This document shows positions 45,146-53,858 of a stretch of DNA of 64,000 nucleotides, piece after piece (position 1 is the stretch's first letter; each line of letters starts with the position of its first letter). This stretch comes from Afipia birgiae 34632 (GTDB lineage: Bacteria; Pseudomonadota; Alphaproteobacteria; Rhizobiales; Xanthobacteraceae): positions 1,694,169 through 1,758,168 of the forward strand of contig NZ_HG326652.1 of assembly GCF_000308295.2 (NCBI RefSeq). Direction: 5' to 3'. The notes beneath the pieces were generated by a model, which saw nothing but the letters and a program-made list of their open reading frames with translations, was not told where the DNA came from and made no database searches. Position numbers and translations under genes: made by a program.

Positions 45146-46012
45146 CTAACCAAGAGCTGCGACGCGCTCCGGATGTCCGGACCATCGCCATGCGAGCGTT
45201 GGCCTGGAAATTCCCAGCATCATTCCGTTGAGTGCGCCGGGATGAAGCCATATCTGTTCGAGCTCCCGGCCTTCCTGTTGCTTTTCCCTCGGATCCAGCG
45301 TGACGCCTGCGCCATCCGCCCTTGCTGCCCGCTCAATGCTGCGGACTTCACGGCTCTCGGCATATGCCATGTAGAATGACGCGCGCTCACGCTCATAATA
45401 TCGACCCATCGTCTTGGTCATATCGGTTGGGGTGATGACTTCAAATCTATCGAGACGATCCGGCGAAAAGAGAGTGAGAACGCCGGTATATCCGAAGAGC
45501 TCCGACGTGATCGTGACAAAATTCTCTTTGTTCAATCCGAACACCCGCGCAACGTAGTTCACAGCAGCGGATTGATCCGCCGCCAGCAATGTGACTTCGT
45601 AAAGAAAATCCAGCTTTCCTGCCGGTTTCACATCCCGTGGAGGCGAGATCACAAAGTGCACGGGGCTACCTTCGATCTCGATGCGGATGAAATCCTGGCC
45701 ACCTTCGTGGATATGCAGAGCACCCGCCTGGGTGGCATTACTCACGAGGGCGGACATATCCAATGACGTCGCACCAGCGCCGAAGACATGAGACCGGCCG
45801 CGCCGGATCAGTTCATGCTCCACAATTCCGGTGCCATCCGGCTCCAGAAGTTCGACTTCGCCGGTTCCTACGCGCAGCGTAGTCCTTTTGGCCCGAAGCG
45901 CCTTGATAGAATCCGATGAGACCTCCTCGGCGCCCACTCTACGGCGCCAAGTTTCCGCGACACCCTTGGCGTCTCGCGTCGCGATCTGCACGCGATCAAT
46001 CGTCGTCAGCAT
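45146..46012 (-). CDS. VOC-family (glyoxalase/dioxygenase fold) protein
   Basis: A 288-residue protein with two vicinal-oxygen-chelate modules: DRVQIATRDAKGVAETWRRR...EVELLEPDG for the first, and a second from about 135 (FLYEVTLLAADQSAAVNYVA). VOC proteins coordinate a divalent metal and act as glyoxalases, epimerases, extradiol dioxygenases or fosfomycin-type transferases. I cannot assign the reaction. It lies 104 bp upstream of glcD on the same strand, so it may be in the glycolate operon. A 17-bp palindrome lies 105 bp upstream of its start. Confidence 0.75.
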   Translation of the reverse strand: MLTTIDRVQIATRDAKGVAETWRRRVGAEEVSSDSIKALRAKRTTLRVGTGEVELLEPDGTGIVEHELIRRGRSHVFGAGATSLDMSALVSNATQAGALHIHEGGQDFIRIEIEGSPVHFVISPPRDVKPAGKLDFLYEVTLLAADQSAAVNYVARVFGLNKENFVTITSELFGYTGVLTLFSPDRLDRFEVITPTDMTKTMGRYYERERASFYMAYAESREVRSIERAARADGAGVTLDPREKQQEGRELEQIWLHPGALNGMMLGISRPTLAWRWSGHPERVAALG

Positions 46013-46116
46013 CCCGATAAAGCCCTTGTTGGCATTCCAACGCGAAGCAGAACTGCTTTCAGTCGTGGTCTAGCGCGCTCGTTATGCACCGATCCGATGA
46101 GTAGCTCGCGGTCACA

Positions 46117-46133
46117 ATGGTCTGGAAGACCAT
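46117..46133. promoter_or_regulatory. 17-bp palindrome upstream of VOC-glcDEF
   Basis: ATGGTCT-GGA-AGACCAT, perfect 7-bp arms, lies between the GST stop and the VOC start. It shares GGTC/GACC half-sites with the ATTGGTnnnACCAAT motif but has a different centre. It could be a related GntR-type operator or the stem of a terminator for the GST operon. Confidence 0.45.
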
Positions 46134-46143
46134 CTCGCCGTCT

Positions 46144-46827
46144 TCACACCTTCGCGCCGAACATGTTCTTCCAGGATTCCGTGCCCGGTTTTGCTTCCCA
46201 CTTTTTCGTGTCGGACATAACAGCCAGCCCCTCCTGCACCGCCGGACGAATCTTGATGCCGTCGAACCAACGCTTGAGATTGGGATACGCATCAAGCTCC
46301 TGTCCCTGCCATCGGTAGGGACGAATCCAGGGGAAGGTCGCAATATCCGCGATCGAGTAGTCGCCGGCGAGATATTCGCGGTCTGCCAGGCGGCGATCGA
46401 TCACGCCATACAGTCTGGCGGCCTCTTTCGTGTAACGCTCCACGGCATAAGGAATCTGCTCTGGTGCGTAGCGCCGAAAATGATGAGCCTGGCCGAGCAT
46501 CGGGCCGGCACCGCCCATCTGAAACATCAACCATTGAATGATTTCCATCCGCGCCCGCGGGTCGGACGGCAGCAGCTTTCCGGTCTTTTCAGCAAGGTAC
46601 AGAAGAATGGCTCCCGACTCGAAAACCGGCAGCGGCTCCCCGTCCGGGCCATCGTGATCGACAATCGCCGGGATCTTGTTGTTCGGGCTGATCTTAAGAA
46701 ACTCCGCGCCGAATTGATCGCCCTTGGTGATGTCAATCGGCAGAACCCGATAATGCAGGCCGAGTTCGGCCAGCATTATCGTGATTTTGTATCCATTCGG
46801 CGTCGTCCAAAAGTAGAGATCAATCAT
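46144..46827 (-). CDS. Glutathione S-transferase, Nu-class (YfcG/YghU-like)
   Basis: A 227-residue GST. The N-terminal thioredoxin fold starts IDLYFWTTPNGYKITIMLAE, where TPNG replaces a catalytic Cys/Ser/Tyr as in Nu-class enzymes. NNKIPAIVDHDGPDGEPLPV and FESGAILLYLAEKTG form the glutathione site, and a helical C-domain follows (GGAGPMLGQAHHFRRYAPEQ). Nu-class GSTs often reduce disulfides or open electrophiles rather than conjugate. It follows the AGPS-like flavoprotein by 45 bp in the same operon. A glutathione reductase lies in the same predicted regulon, so glutathione turnover is part of this pathway. Confidence 0.92.
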   Translation of the reverse strand: MIDLYFWTTPNGYKITIMLAELGLHYRVLPIDITKGDQFGAEFLKISPNNKIPAIVDHDGPDGEPLPVFESGAILLYLAEKTGKLLPSDPRARMEIIQWLMFQMGGAGPMLGQAHHFRRYAPEQIPYAVERYTKEAARLYGVIDRRLADREYLAGDYSIADIATFPWIRPYRWQGQELDAYPNLKRWFDGIKIRPAVQEGLAVMSDTKKWEAKPGTESWKNMFGAKV

Positions 46828-46872
46828 GTACCAACTTCCTGTGAAACAGCCGAACGGATAGCGTTGCGCGAA

Positions 46873-48510
46873 CTAAGCCTTCGGCTTATCGAACAGAATG
46901 CCCGGATTGAGGACCCAGTTCGGATCGACCTCGCGCTTGCTGGCCTGCATCATCCGAATGAAGCCCGGATCGATTTCCTTGTCATACCAAGGACGGAAAC
47001 TGCGTCCGACGGCATGATGGTGCGTAATGGTGGCGCCGAGTTCCAGAAGGGCGTCGGATGCAACCTTGTTCAACGCCGCATAGTGCTCGATGTTCTTCTC
47101 GTGAGAAGACGGAGCCATGATGGAGTAGTAAGGCGCCGGCCCATCCGGATAAAGGAACGAGAACCGACGGCAGACAATGCCACCACCGCAAATCTTCTTC
47201 TCCGCCTCAGCGACCCGTCGCATGACTTCCGTGTCGAGCGCTTCGAACTTATCCCACGTATAGGCCGTTTCAAAGGTGAAGCTGACGATACCCATCGCCG
47301 CACGAACGTGCATGAGATAAGGCAGATAGCGGAACTGGTTGCGCCAGCTGCCCTGCGCGCCCGAGCGGCTGGTTTCGAGAGCATCGGTGCCCGTGCCCGC
47401 CTTCTGCTTCACCGTGCCGCCGTAGTCCCGGCAGATTTCCAGAGAGCGATCGAGCCATGCATCGACCGGATGATCAGCCGACTCATAACCGATCAGCAGC
47501 ATCGATTCCGTGCCGTCGCCAGCCCCATAGAAGAAGGCGTCCTTCTCATCGAGGTAGCGGCAGTTTGCGGGATAAAGACCGGCTTGGGTGATCTGCCGAA
47601 CGGCCTTCGCACCCTCGTAGAAGGTCTTGAACGACACCGAGGCGTTGGCGCGAAACTTCACCCGGCCCTGCAGACGCATCCACGCTTCGGTGATGATACC
47701 AAGCGTACCCTCCGAGCCGATGAAGGCGCGATCGGGACTCGGACCGGCGCCAGAGGCCGGCAGCCGGCGATTTGTGATCGTGCCGGTCGGCGTGACAACG
47801 CGCAGGCTTTCCACCATGTCGTCGATATGCGTCAGATGCGTCGCATAGTGACCGGACGAACGGGTCGCGATCCATCCGCCGAGAGTCGAGAATTCCCAAG
47901 ATTGCGGAATGTGGCGCAGCGTGAAACCATGCGGCTTCAGCTGCTCCTCGAGCGAAGGACCGAACGTGCCGCCCTGGATTCTGGCCGCGCGCGAAGTCGG
48001 ATCGACTTCCAGAACGCGATTGAGATTCTCGAGGTCGATGGTGACCACGCCCTTGTAGCTGCTATCATCCGGCGGATTGATGCCGCCCGTGACACTCGAT
48101 CCGCCGCCGAAAGGCACGGCCGCGTAGCCATTTTCACCGCACCAGTCGAGAACGGCGGCAATGTCCTTTTCGTCGCGAGGATAAGCCACGACATCTGGCG
48201 GATTTGGATACTTGCGCTTGTAGATCATCGCCAGGTCGCGGAAGCTCTTGCCATAGGTGTGAGCAACGCGATCCCATTTTTCCGTCGTGCAGAAACTTGC
48301 AAGCGACGCCGGAGGCTTGATGCGCGGGGCACGGATCTCAATCTCGTCAAGGGTTGGATCCGGGAGAATTGTGAAATCGCTCATGCCGAGGCGCTTCGCA
48401 ACGCGCTCGTGCATCGATTTCACTTCGGACTCAGGGATGTCCTGGCCTTCGTAACCCCAGCTCCAGAACTTCCTTCGCTGCCCTTTTGGCATATTCATGG
48501 GTGCATTCAT
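46873..48510 (-). CDS. AGPS-like FAD-linked oxidoreductase
   Basis: A 545-residue PCMH flavoprotein resembling alkyldihydroxyacetonephosphate synthase. The FAD-binding part shows VPFGGGSSVTGGINPP and STLGGWIATRSSGHYATHLT. The C-terminal part carries the AGPS-type His triad THHHAVGRSF (H497-H499) in place of the GEHGVG of GlcD-type enzymes, then WVLNPG. AGPS makes ether bonds by exchanging an acyl for an alkyl group on a flavin adduct. Bacterial relatives are mostly uncharacterised. The start at 48510 has AAGGAG upstream. An ATTGGTACGACCAAT site lies 110 bp upstream. With a GST, ALDH and CoA ligase as neighbours, C-O bond chemistry on an ether or alcohol is plausible but unproven. Confidence 0.85.
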   Translation of the reverse strand: MNAPMNMPKGQRRKFWSWGYEGQDIPESEVKSMHERVAKRLGMSDFTILPDPTLDEIEIRAPRIKPPASLASFCTTEKWDRVAHTYGKSFRDLAMIYKRKYPNPPDVVAYPRDEKDIAAVLDWCGENGYAAVPFGGGSSVTGGINPPDDSSYKGVVTIDLENLNRVLEVDPTSRAARIQGGTFGPSLEEQLKPHGFTLRHIPQSWEFSTLGGWIATRSSGHYATHLTHIDDMVESLRVVTPTGTITNRRLPASGAGPSPDRAFIGSEGTLGIITEAWMRLQGRVKFRANASVSFKTFYEGAKAVRQITQAGLYPANCRYLDEKDAFFYGAGDGTESMLLIGYESADHPVDAWLDRSLEICRDYGGTVKQKAGTGTDALETSRSGAQGSWRNQFRYLPYLMHVRAAMGIVSFTFETAYTWDKFEALDTEVMRRVAEAEKKICGGGIVCRRFSFLYPDGPAPYYSIMAPSSHEKNIEHYAALNKVASDALLELGATITHHHAVGRSFRPWYDKEIDPGFIRMMQASKREVDPNWVLNPGILFDKPKA

Positions 48511-48619
48511 TGCCTCGCTCCTTGCTCCTCGCTCGTGTTGAACCGGAAAGCCAGCCCGACTGATTCATCTGTCCCGACAGTCGGGAGAAAAGTCTTCGGT
48601 AACACACTGGCCCTTCCAA

Positions 48620-48634
48620 ATTGGTACGACCAAT
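48620..48634. promoter_or_regulatory. GntR-type operator, ATTGGTACGACCAAT
   Basis: A 15-bp inverted repeat with 6-bp arms and a 3-bp centre, 110 bp upstream of the AGPS-like flavoprotein and GST operon. It matches the PdhR/LldR-type FadR-family consensus ATTGGTnnnACCAAT and five or more other sites in the window. The 330-bp gap 48511-48841 holds no other feature I can support. Confidence 0.75.
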
Positions 48635-48841
48635 AAGCTCCCGACCATGCTCTTTGTCAAGCGCATCTTCAGGCGTTGATCGAGAATTTCTTCATGGCCC
48701 ACAGGCCCTCATTGCAACGTCCGGGTTCCATTCCGCCGATGCGGACGTAGCCAAGCGAGCCCGCATAGCGAGCCCGCAAGGGACCTTCGGAATTCGATTT
48801 TGCGCGAGAAACTCGCGAAGCCGGCCGATGGCCTACGTGGC

Positions 48842-50302
48842 TTAGCCGTTCATTTGGGTAATGAACTTGGTGTTCAGGTAGGCCTCCATGGCCTCTGTTC
48901 CACCCTCGGAGCCATAACCGGAGTCCTTGATCCCTCCAAACGGGGTTTCAGGCAGCGCAAGACCATGATGGTTTACCGACATCATTCCGCTTTCGACCCC
49001 CGTGCTGATGGCACCAATGACAGCGGCCGATTTGGTGTAGGCATAAGCGGCGAGGCCAAACGGAAGACGATTTGCCTCCGCTATGGCCTCATCGAGATCG
49101 GAGAAGGCGCTGATCGGAGCAACGGGACCAAACGGTTCCTCGTTCATGATACGCGCGTTCAGCGGGACATCCGTGAGAACGGTTGGCTCGAAGAAAAATC
49201 CCTCGTTTCCGATTCTTTTTCCGCCGGTTCTAACGCGCCCGCCGCGCGAGGTGGCGTCGGCGATCAAGGCCTCCATCGCCTCGATACGGCGATGATTAGC
49301 CAGCGGACCCATCTGGCTCGCGGCGTCAAGACCGTCGCCGACAACCAGATTCTTCGCCGCCGATGTGAAGTGATCGACAAACTCCTCGTAGACGCTTTTG
49401 TGCACGATGAAACGCGTGGGCGAGACACAGACTTGGCCGGCGTTCCTGAATTTCGCCGCGGACAGCAGTCTGGCCGACTCCTTCACGTCCGCATCGCCGA
49501 ACACCAGTGCCGGCGCATGCCCTCCCAATTCCATCGTCACACGCTTCATATGGCTTCCCGCCAGAGCGGCGAGTTGCTTGCCGACTTGGGTGGAGCCCGT
49601 GAAGGAAATCTTGCGAATGAGCGGGTGGGCGATCAGATACGAAGACACTTCGGCGGGCACGCCGAAGACCAAAGTGAGTACGCCCGATGGCAGGCCGGCA
49701 TCGGCGTAGGCCTGAACCAGAGCAGCGCAGCTGGCCGGCGTTTCTTCAGGTCCCTTGAGAATCACGGAGCAGCCGGCAGCGATTGCAGCCGAGATCTTGC
49801 GGACAGCCTGATTGATCGGAAAATTCCACGGCGTGAACGCAGCCACCGGCCCGACCGGCTCCTTGATCACGATTTGCTGCACCGCTCCAGAACGCGAAGG
49901 AATAGCGCGGCCGTAGGACCGGCGAGCCTCTTCGGCAAACCAGTCGACGATGTCCGCGCCGAGCAGCACCTCCAGTTTCGCTTCCGCCAGCGGTTTTCCC
50001 TGCTCGAGCGTGAGAATGCGAGCGATTTCACCGGCCCGCTCGCGCAGCTTCTCGGCGGCCGCCCGCATGAGCTTGTAGCGGTCGAACGCAGATGTCTTGC
50101 GCCAAGCACTGAAGCCGCGCCACGCCGAATCCAACGCTCGCTCGAGGTCGTCGACAGACGCGTGCGGAACACGCCCGATCGCAAGCCCGGTCGCGGGATT
50201 CAGCACAGCGTCGGATTTACCTTGGGACCCGTCGCACCAAGCCCCGTCGATGAACATCTTGACGTCCGGATAGGTCTGTTCCTGCTTCATGGCGATGTCC
50301 AT
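48842..50302 (-). CDS. NAD(P)-dependent aldehyde dehydrogenase
   Basis: A 486-residue ALDH of the succinate-semialdehyde/glycolaldehyde-like group. Catalytic C292 is in FRNAGQVCVSPTRF, general base E258 in TMELGGHAP, and the nucleotide loop is FTGSTQVGKQL. It would oxidise the aldehyde produced by the GMC oxidoreductase at 61132 to a carboxylic acid. The start is 50302 or an ATG four codons on. It begins 34 bp after the CoA ligase stop on the same strand, so acid formation and CoA activation are encoded together. Confidence 0.94.
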   Translation of the reverse strand: MDIAMKQEQTYPDVKMFIDGAWCDGSQGKSDAVLNPATGLAIGRVPHASVDDLERALDSAWRGFSAWRKTSAFDRYKLMRAAAEKLRERAGEIARILTLEQGKPLAEAKLEVLLGADIVDWFAEEARRSYGRAIPSRSGAVQQIVIKEPVGPVAAFTPWNFPINQAVRKISAAIAAGCSVILKGPEETPASCAALVQAYADAGLPSGVLTLVFGVPAEVSSYLIAHPLIRKISFTGSTQVGKQLAALAGSHMKRVTMELGGHAPALVFGDADVKESARLLSAAKFRNAGQVCVSPTRFIVHKSVYEEFVDHFTSAAKNLVVGDGLDAASQMGPLANHRRIEAMEALIADATSRGGRVRTGGKRIGNEGFFFEPTVLTDVPLNARIMNEEPFGPVAPISAFSDLDEAIAEANRLPFGLAAYAYTKSAAVIGAISTGVESGMMSVNHHGLALPETPFGGIKDSGYGSEGGTEAMEAYLNTKFITQMNG

Positions 50303-50336
50303 TGGCCTTCGATGGGGATTGAAGAATTCGGAATGA

Positions 50337-51878
50337 CTAGACAGAAAGCGCTGATGTTTCAGCGTACTTCTTCAAATCATGCTTTCTGATCTTGCCGTTT
50401 GGCGCGATTGGCAGTTGCGGCATCACGATGATCTGCTGGGGCTTCTTGTATCGGGCCAGTTGCCCATCGAGGAACGCGAACAGATCATTGGTCTCGACGG
50501 AACCTCCAGGAACGGGCTCCACAAAGGCGATGATTTCTTCGTTGCCCTCAACCGATCGCCCGACGACCGCAGAGTTGAGAACCGTCGGATGCGTGTTGAG
50601 AACCGCTTCGATCTCAGGCGGATACACATTAAACCCTGAGCGAATGATCAATTCCTTTGATCGGCCTTGCACAATCAATTCGCCGCGCGCGTTGCGGCTG
50701 ACAATATCGCCGGTCTTCAAGTAGCCGTACTCATCGATAGCCCCCGCAGTCAGCTCCGGCTGACCATAGTAGCCAAGCATGACATTTGGTCCTCGCACGA
50801 GAAGCTCGCCCGGCAGGCCGTCTGCGACCTCATGACCGTCCGCTCCGACAATCTTGATCTCGACTCCGGAAATGGGAGGGCCGATGTTGACTTCGCCGCT
50901 GCCCATTGCGTACTGCGTCCGGCTGATCGTGGGCGACGTTTCGGTGAGACCATAGCCGTTATGGAGAACGACCCCGAACACGCGCTCGACGTTTTGACGC
51001 AATGAAAGGTCCAGCGGAGCGGTGCCGGTGTAAACATATCGGAGCCTGTTCGGTGAGAGCTGAAGACCCGCCTGGTCGACGTGAGCGACGATACGCGACA
51101 GCAACGCCGGCACGGCCGTAAATATCGTAAGAGTCTTGTTCACGACGGCTTCGATAGCTTGCGTGAGTGAGAATCTTGGCATGATTTTCAGATGCGCGCC
51201 TGCGAACAACATGCCTTGCATGAGTGTAAGCCCATACGAATGGGAAATCGGCATCACGCACAGCGAGACGTCGTCCGAACGAATCGTGTCGGTCCTTTTC
51301 CCCCGGCATGCGACAAACGCGAGACTGCGATGGCTAAGCATCACTCCCTTTGGGCGTCCGGTGGTTCCCGTCGTATAGATAACAACGGCGACCTGCCGGG
51401 AAGGATCCAGGTGAACCCGCTCCGCAACGGAATCCGCATCAAGCCTTGCGACTTTCACCTCACCTATTCCAGTGAACGGCTCGATGTCTGCGTCGCGCCG
51501 ACAAGCATGAGCATCTGCGTCAGATGAAATGGCATGCGTATAGAACACGCGCCGCGGCCGACAGTCGCGCTCGATCAAATCCAGTTCATGCTTGCTCAGT
51601 CTTGCATTTGTGACGACCGCCCAGGCGTCAAGCCGGCTCGACGCATACAGCAATACGATCGCTGCGATTGAATTTTCACACACGATCATGACCCGATCGC
51701 CCGGACGAATACCGAGCCGGCTCATTTCAACGGCGGCAAGCTCGACCGTATCAATCAGGCGGCGATAGGACCAATCGACACCATGCTCGTCGGTAAACGC
51801 GATCCGAGAAGCATCCCCCTCTGCCCCCTCATCAAGTATCCCGTGAATGCGGGGCGGCAAGTTTGATACCAAATCCAT
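50337..51878 (-). CDS. AMP-dependent acyl-CoA ligase
   Basis: A 513-residue ANL-superfamily ligase: P-loop VVIYTTGTTGRPKGVMLSH, A5 motif HNGYGLTETSPTIS, A7 YLKTGDIVSRN, A8 hinge GRSKELIIRSGFNVYPPEIE and the A10 lysine in PNGKIRKHDLK. It activates a carboxylic acid to its CoA thioester through an acyl-AMP. Paired with the ALDH, it would activate the acid made from the pathway's alcohol. The operator-like ATTGGTAAGACCAAT lies 108 bp upstream of its start. Confidence 0.93.
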   Translation of the reverse strand: MDLVSNLPPRIHGILDEGAEGDASRIAFTDEHGVDWSYRRLIDTVELAAVEMSRLGIRPGDRVMIVCENSIAAIVLLYASSRLDAWAVVTNARLSKHELDLIERDCRPRRVFYTHAISSDADAHACRRDADIEPFTGIGEVKVARLDADSVAERVHLDPSRQVAVVIYTTGTTGRPKGVMLSHRSLAFVACRGKRTDTIRSDDVSLCVMPISHSYGLTLMQGMLFAGAHLKIMPRFSLTQAIEAVVNKTLTIFTAVPALLSRIVAHVDQAGLQLSPNRLRYVYTGTAPLDLSLRQNVERVFGVVLHNGYGLTETSPTISRTQYAMGSGEVNIGPPISGVEIKIVGADGHEVADGLPGELLVRGPNVMLGYYGQPELTAGAIDEYGYLKTGDIVSRNARGELIVQGRSKELIIRSGFNVYPPEIEAVLNTHPTVLNSAVVGRSVEGNEEIIAFVEPVPGGSVETNDLFAFLDGQLARYKKPQQIIVMPQLPIAPNGKIRKHDLKKYAETSALSV

Positions 51879-51985
51879 TTTTCAGCCTATTTCCTGGTCG
51901 CTGCTGAAATCAGCGCCCGCATCCGCGTCGCGGCACTAAGTCGCCACGCCGGATGCAGCCGCCGCCCGTGAGTCAGCAATCTCAT

Positions 51986-52000
51986 ATTGGTAAGACCAAT
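51986..52000. promoter_or_regulatory. GntR-type operator, ATTGGTAAGACCAAT
   Basis: A perfect 6-bp-arm inverted repeat with a 3-base centre, 108 bp upstream of the CoA ligase-ALDH operon. It is followed by a further half-site TTGGTCC (52001-52007). Confidence 0.78.
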
Positions 52001-52103
52001 TTGGTCCGTTCAGTTATGTGCTGTCAAGACGTATTTGGCTGGCCACGCCCAACCCGCCGGGTCTGTCGCCCGGGCGCTTCGGATGGCGATAGATTCCGGG
52101 CAG

Positions 52104-53489
52104 TTATTCCGCCGCCTCGCGGACGTGACGCTGGGTCGGCGTGCGCATGGTCACGAGTTCCTCGGCCGAAGTAGGATGCAGCGCCATGGTGGCGTCGAAG
52201 TCGGCCTTGGTCGCTTTCATCTTGATCGCAATGGCGACAGCCTGAACGATCTCGGCGGCGTCCGGACCGACGATGTGGCAGCCGAGAACACGATCGGATG
52301 TACCATCGACGATCAACTTCATCAGAACGCGGCTTTGGCTGCCCGACAGCGTTGCCTTGATCGGCCTGAAATCGGTCCTGTAAATATCCACGTGGGTGAA
52401 CTGCGCCCTTGCCTCGGCTTCGGTCAGCCCTACCGTTCCGACTTGCGGCTGTGAGAACACCGCCGTCGAAATATCGGCATGATCGACGCGCACCGGCCGC
52501 TTGCCAAACACAGTGTCGGCGAAGGCATGCCCTTCGCGAATCGCCACTGGCGTCAGATTTATGCGGTGGGTGACGTCGCCCACCGCATAGATATGCGGCA
52601 CGTTGGTTTGCGAGAAGCCGTCGACGGCAATGCCGCCGTTGGCCGGATTTAGCGCCACGCCTGCCTTTTCAAGCCCAAGACCCTTGACGTTGGGATGACG
52701 GCCGATAGCAAACAGCACTTGGTCAGCAGCAATGCTCGATCCGCCAGACAGATGCGCGGTGAAGCCCTCACCGTGCTTCTCGACCTTGTTCACCGTGCAG
52801 CGTGTGAGAACAGTAACCCCCGCCTTCTCGACCTCGCCACGCACATGCGCGCGGATATCCTCGTCGAACCCCCGCAGGATGTCATCGCCGCGATACACAA
52901 GCGTCACGTCAGCGCCGAGCCCTGCGAAGATGCAGGCGCACTCCAGCGCGATGTAGCCACCGCCCTGGATCACGATGCGCTTCGGAAATGACGGCAGGTG
53001 GAAGATCTCGTCCGACGAAATGACATGCTCGATGCCGGGAATTGCCGCGCCATGACTCGGCGTGCTTCCGGTGGCGATCAGGATATATTTCGCTCGCACC
53101 GTTTCGCCGGTCGACAGGCGGAGCGTGTGCGCGTCCTCGAACACCGCGCGCGCCTTGACCACCCGCGCGCCGGCCTTCTCGGCATTGCCGGTATAGGCCG
53201 CCTCGAGCCGGGCGATTTCCTTGTCCTTGTTGGCGACCAGCGTCGGCCAGTCGAACGTCGCCGACGGGATGTTCCATCCGAAACCCGCCGCGTCCCTGAT
53301 TTCCTCGTGGACATGTGAGGCATACACGAACAGCTTTTTCGGCACGCAGCCGCGGATCACGCAAGTGCCGCCCATGCGGTACTCTTCGGCAAGCATGACC
53401 TTGGCGCCGTAATTCGCTGCGATCCGCGCGGCGCGAACGCCGCCCGAGCCACCGCCGATCACAAACAAGTCTACGTCGTAATCAGCCAT
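52104..53489 (-). CDS. gor: Glutathione-disulfide reductase
   Basis: A 461-residue flavoprotein disulfide reductase: FAD motif FVIGGGSGGVRAARIAA, redox pair C43/C48 in GGTCVIRGCVPKKL, NADPH region IVIQGGGYIALECACIFAGL, and C-terminal HPTSAEELVTM with the active-site His. The VIRGCVPKKL spacing is that of glutathione reductases. The ATG at 53489 gives the standard length. It regenerates GSH, which the pathway GST would use. Operator-like sites at 53599-53626 lie between it and the divergent GntR gene, suggesting joint control. Confidence 0.94.
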   Translation of the reverse strand: MADYDVDLFVIGGGSGGVRAARIAANYGAKVMLAEEYRMGGTCVIRGCVPKKLFVYASHVHEEIRDAAGFGWNIPSATFDWPTLVANKDKEIARLEAAYTGNAEKAGARVVKARAVFEDAHTLRLSTGETVRAKYILIATGSTPSHGAAIPGIEHVISSDEIFHLPSFPKRIVIQGGGYIALECACIFAGLGADVTLVYRGDDILRGFDEDIRAHVRGEVEKAGVTVLTRCTVNKVEKHGEGFTAHLSGGSSIAADQVLFAIGRHPNVKGLGLEKAGVALNPANGGIAVDGFSQTNVPHIYAVGDVTHRINLTPVAIREGHAFADTVFGKRPVRVDHADISTAVFSQPQVGTVGLTEAEARAQFTHVDIYRTDFRPIKATLSGSQSRVLMKLIVDGTSDRVLGCHIVGPDAAEIVQAVAIAIKMKATKADFDATMALHPTSAEELVTMRTPTQRHVREAAE

Positions 53490-53598
53490 GGCAGCTTGCG
53501 CTTTGCCGGCTTGCCCCGAGGGTTCCAAGTACTGCAAGATCATCAACCTGATACGAAAGAACTATACGCAGAACGACTGCCATTCCAGCTCCGCCCTT

Positions 53599-53626
53599 TT
53601 CGGTCTTACCAATTCGGTATACCAGT
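53599..53626. promoter_or_regulatory. Tandem GntR-type operator-like sites
   Basis: TTCGGTCTTACCAAT (53599-53613) matches the right arm of ATTGGTnnnACCAAT fully and the left arm in part. It overlaps ATTCGGTATACCAGT (53612-53626). Both lie in the 370-bp gap between gor and the divergent GntR gene, consistent with autoregulation. Confidence 0.6.
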
Positions 53627-53858
53627 CTTATATGCCCGGTACACCGGAATCAAGCGAGTGGCCGTGCGAAGGCGGAATTAGGCGAGACGGTATCCCCGGC
53701 GACGGGACCCGTAACGGTGCGCAAAGCACCTGTAATATCATCGCCTGTCGAAATAGAGTGAACATCACTCAGATTCGTGGCTATTGGCAGGTGCCCGGGC
53801 GCGCAACGGCTTAGCAGACGAGCTTTTCCGGAACGCAGGCCAGAAAGAGTAGACACAA

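Noticed and set aside
46117..48636. Very long plus-strand open frame (839 codons) opposite the GST and AGPS-like genes
   Set aside because: It is antisense to two well-recognised proteins, rich in Arg and His, and shows no domain. A codon-bias shadow.
48800..50389. Plus-strand open frame of 529 codons
   Set aside because: Antisense of the aldehyde dehydrogenase, whose catalytic residues are all in the minus-strand frame.
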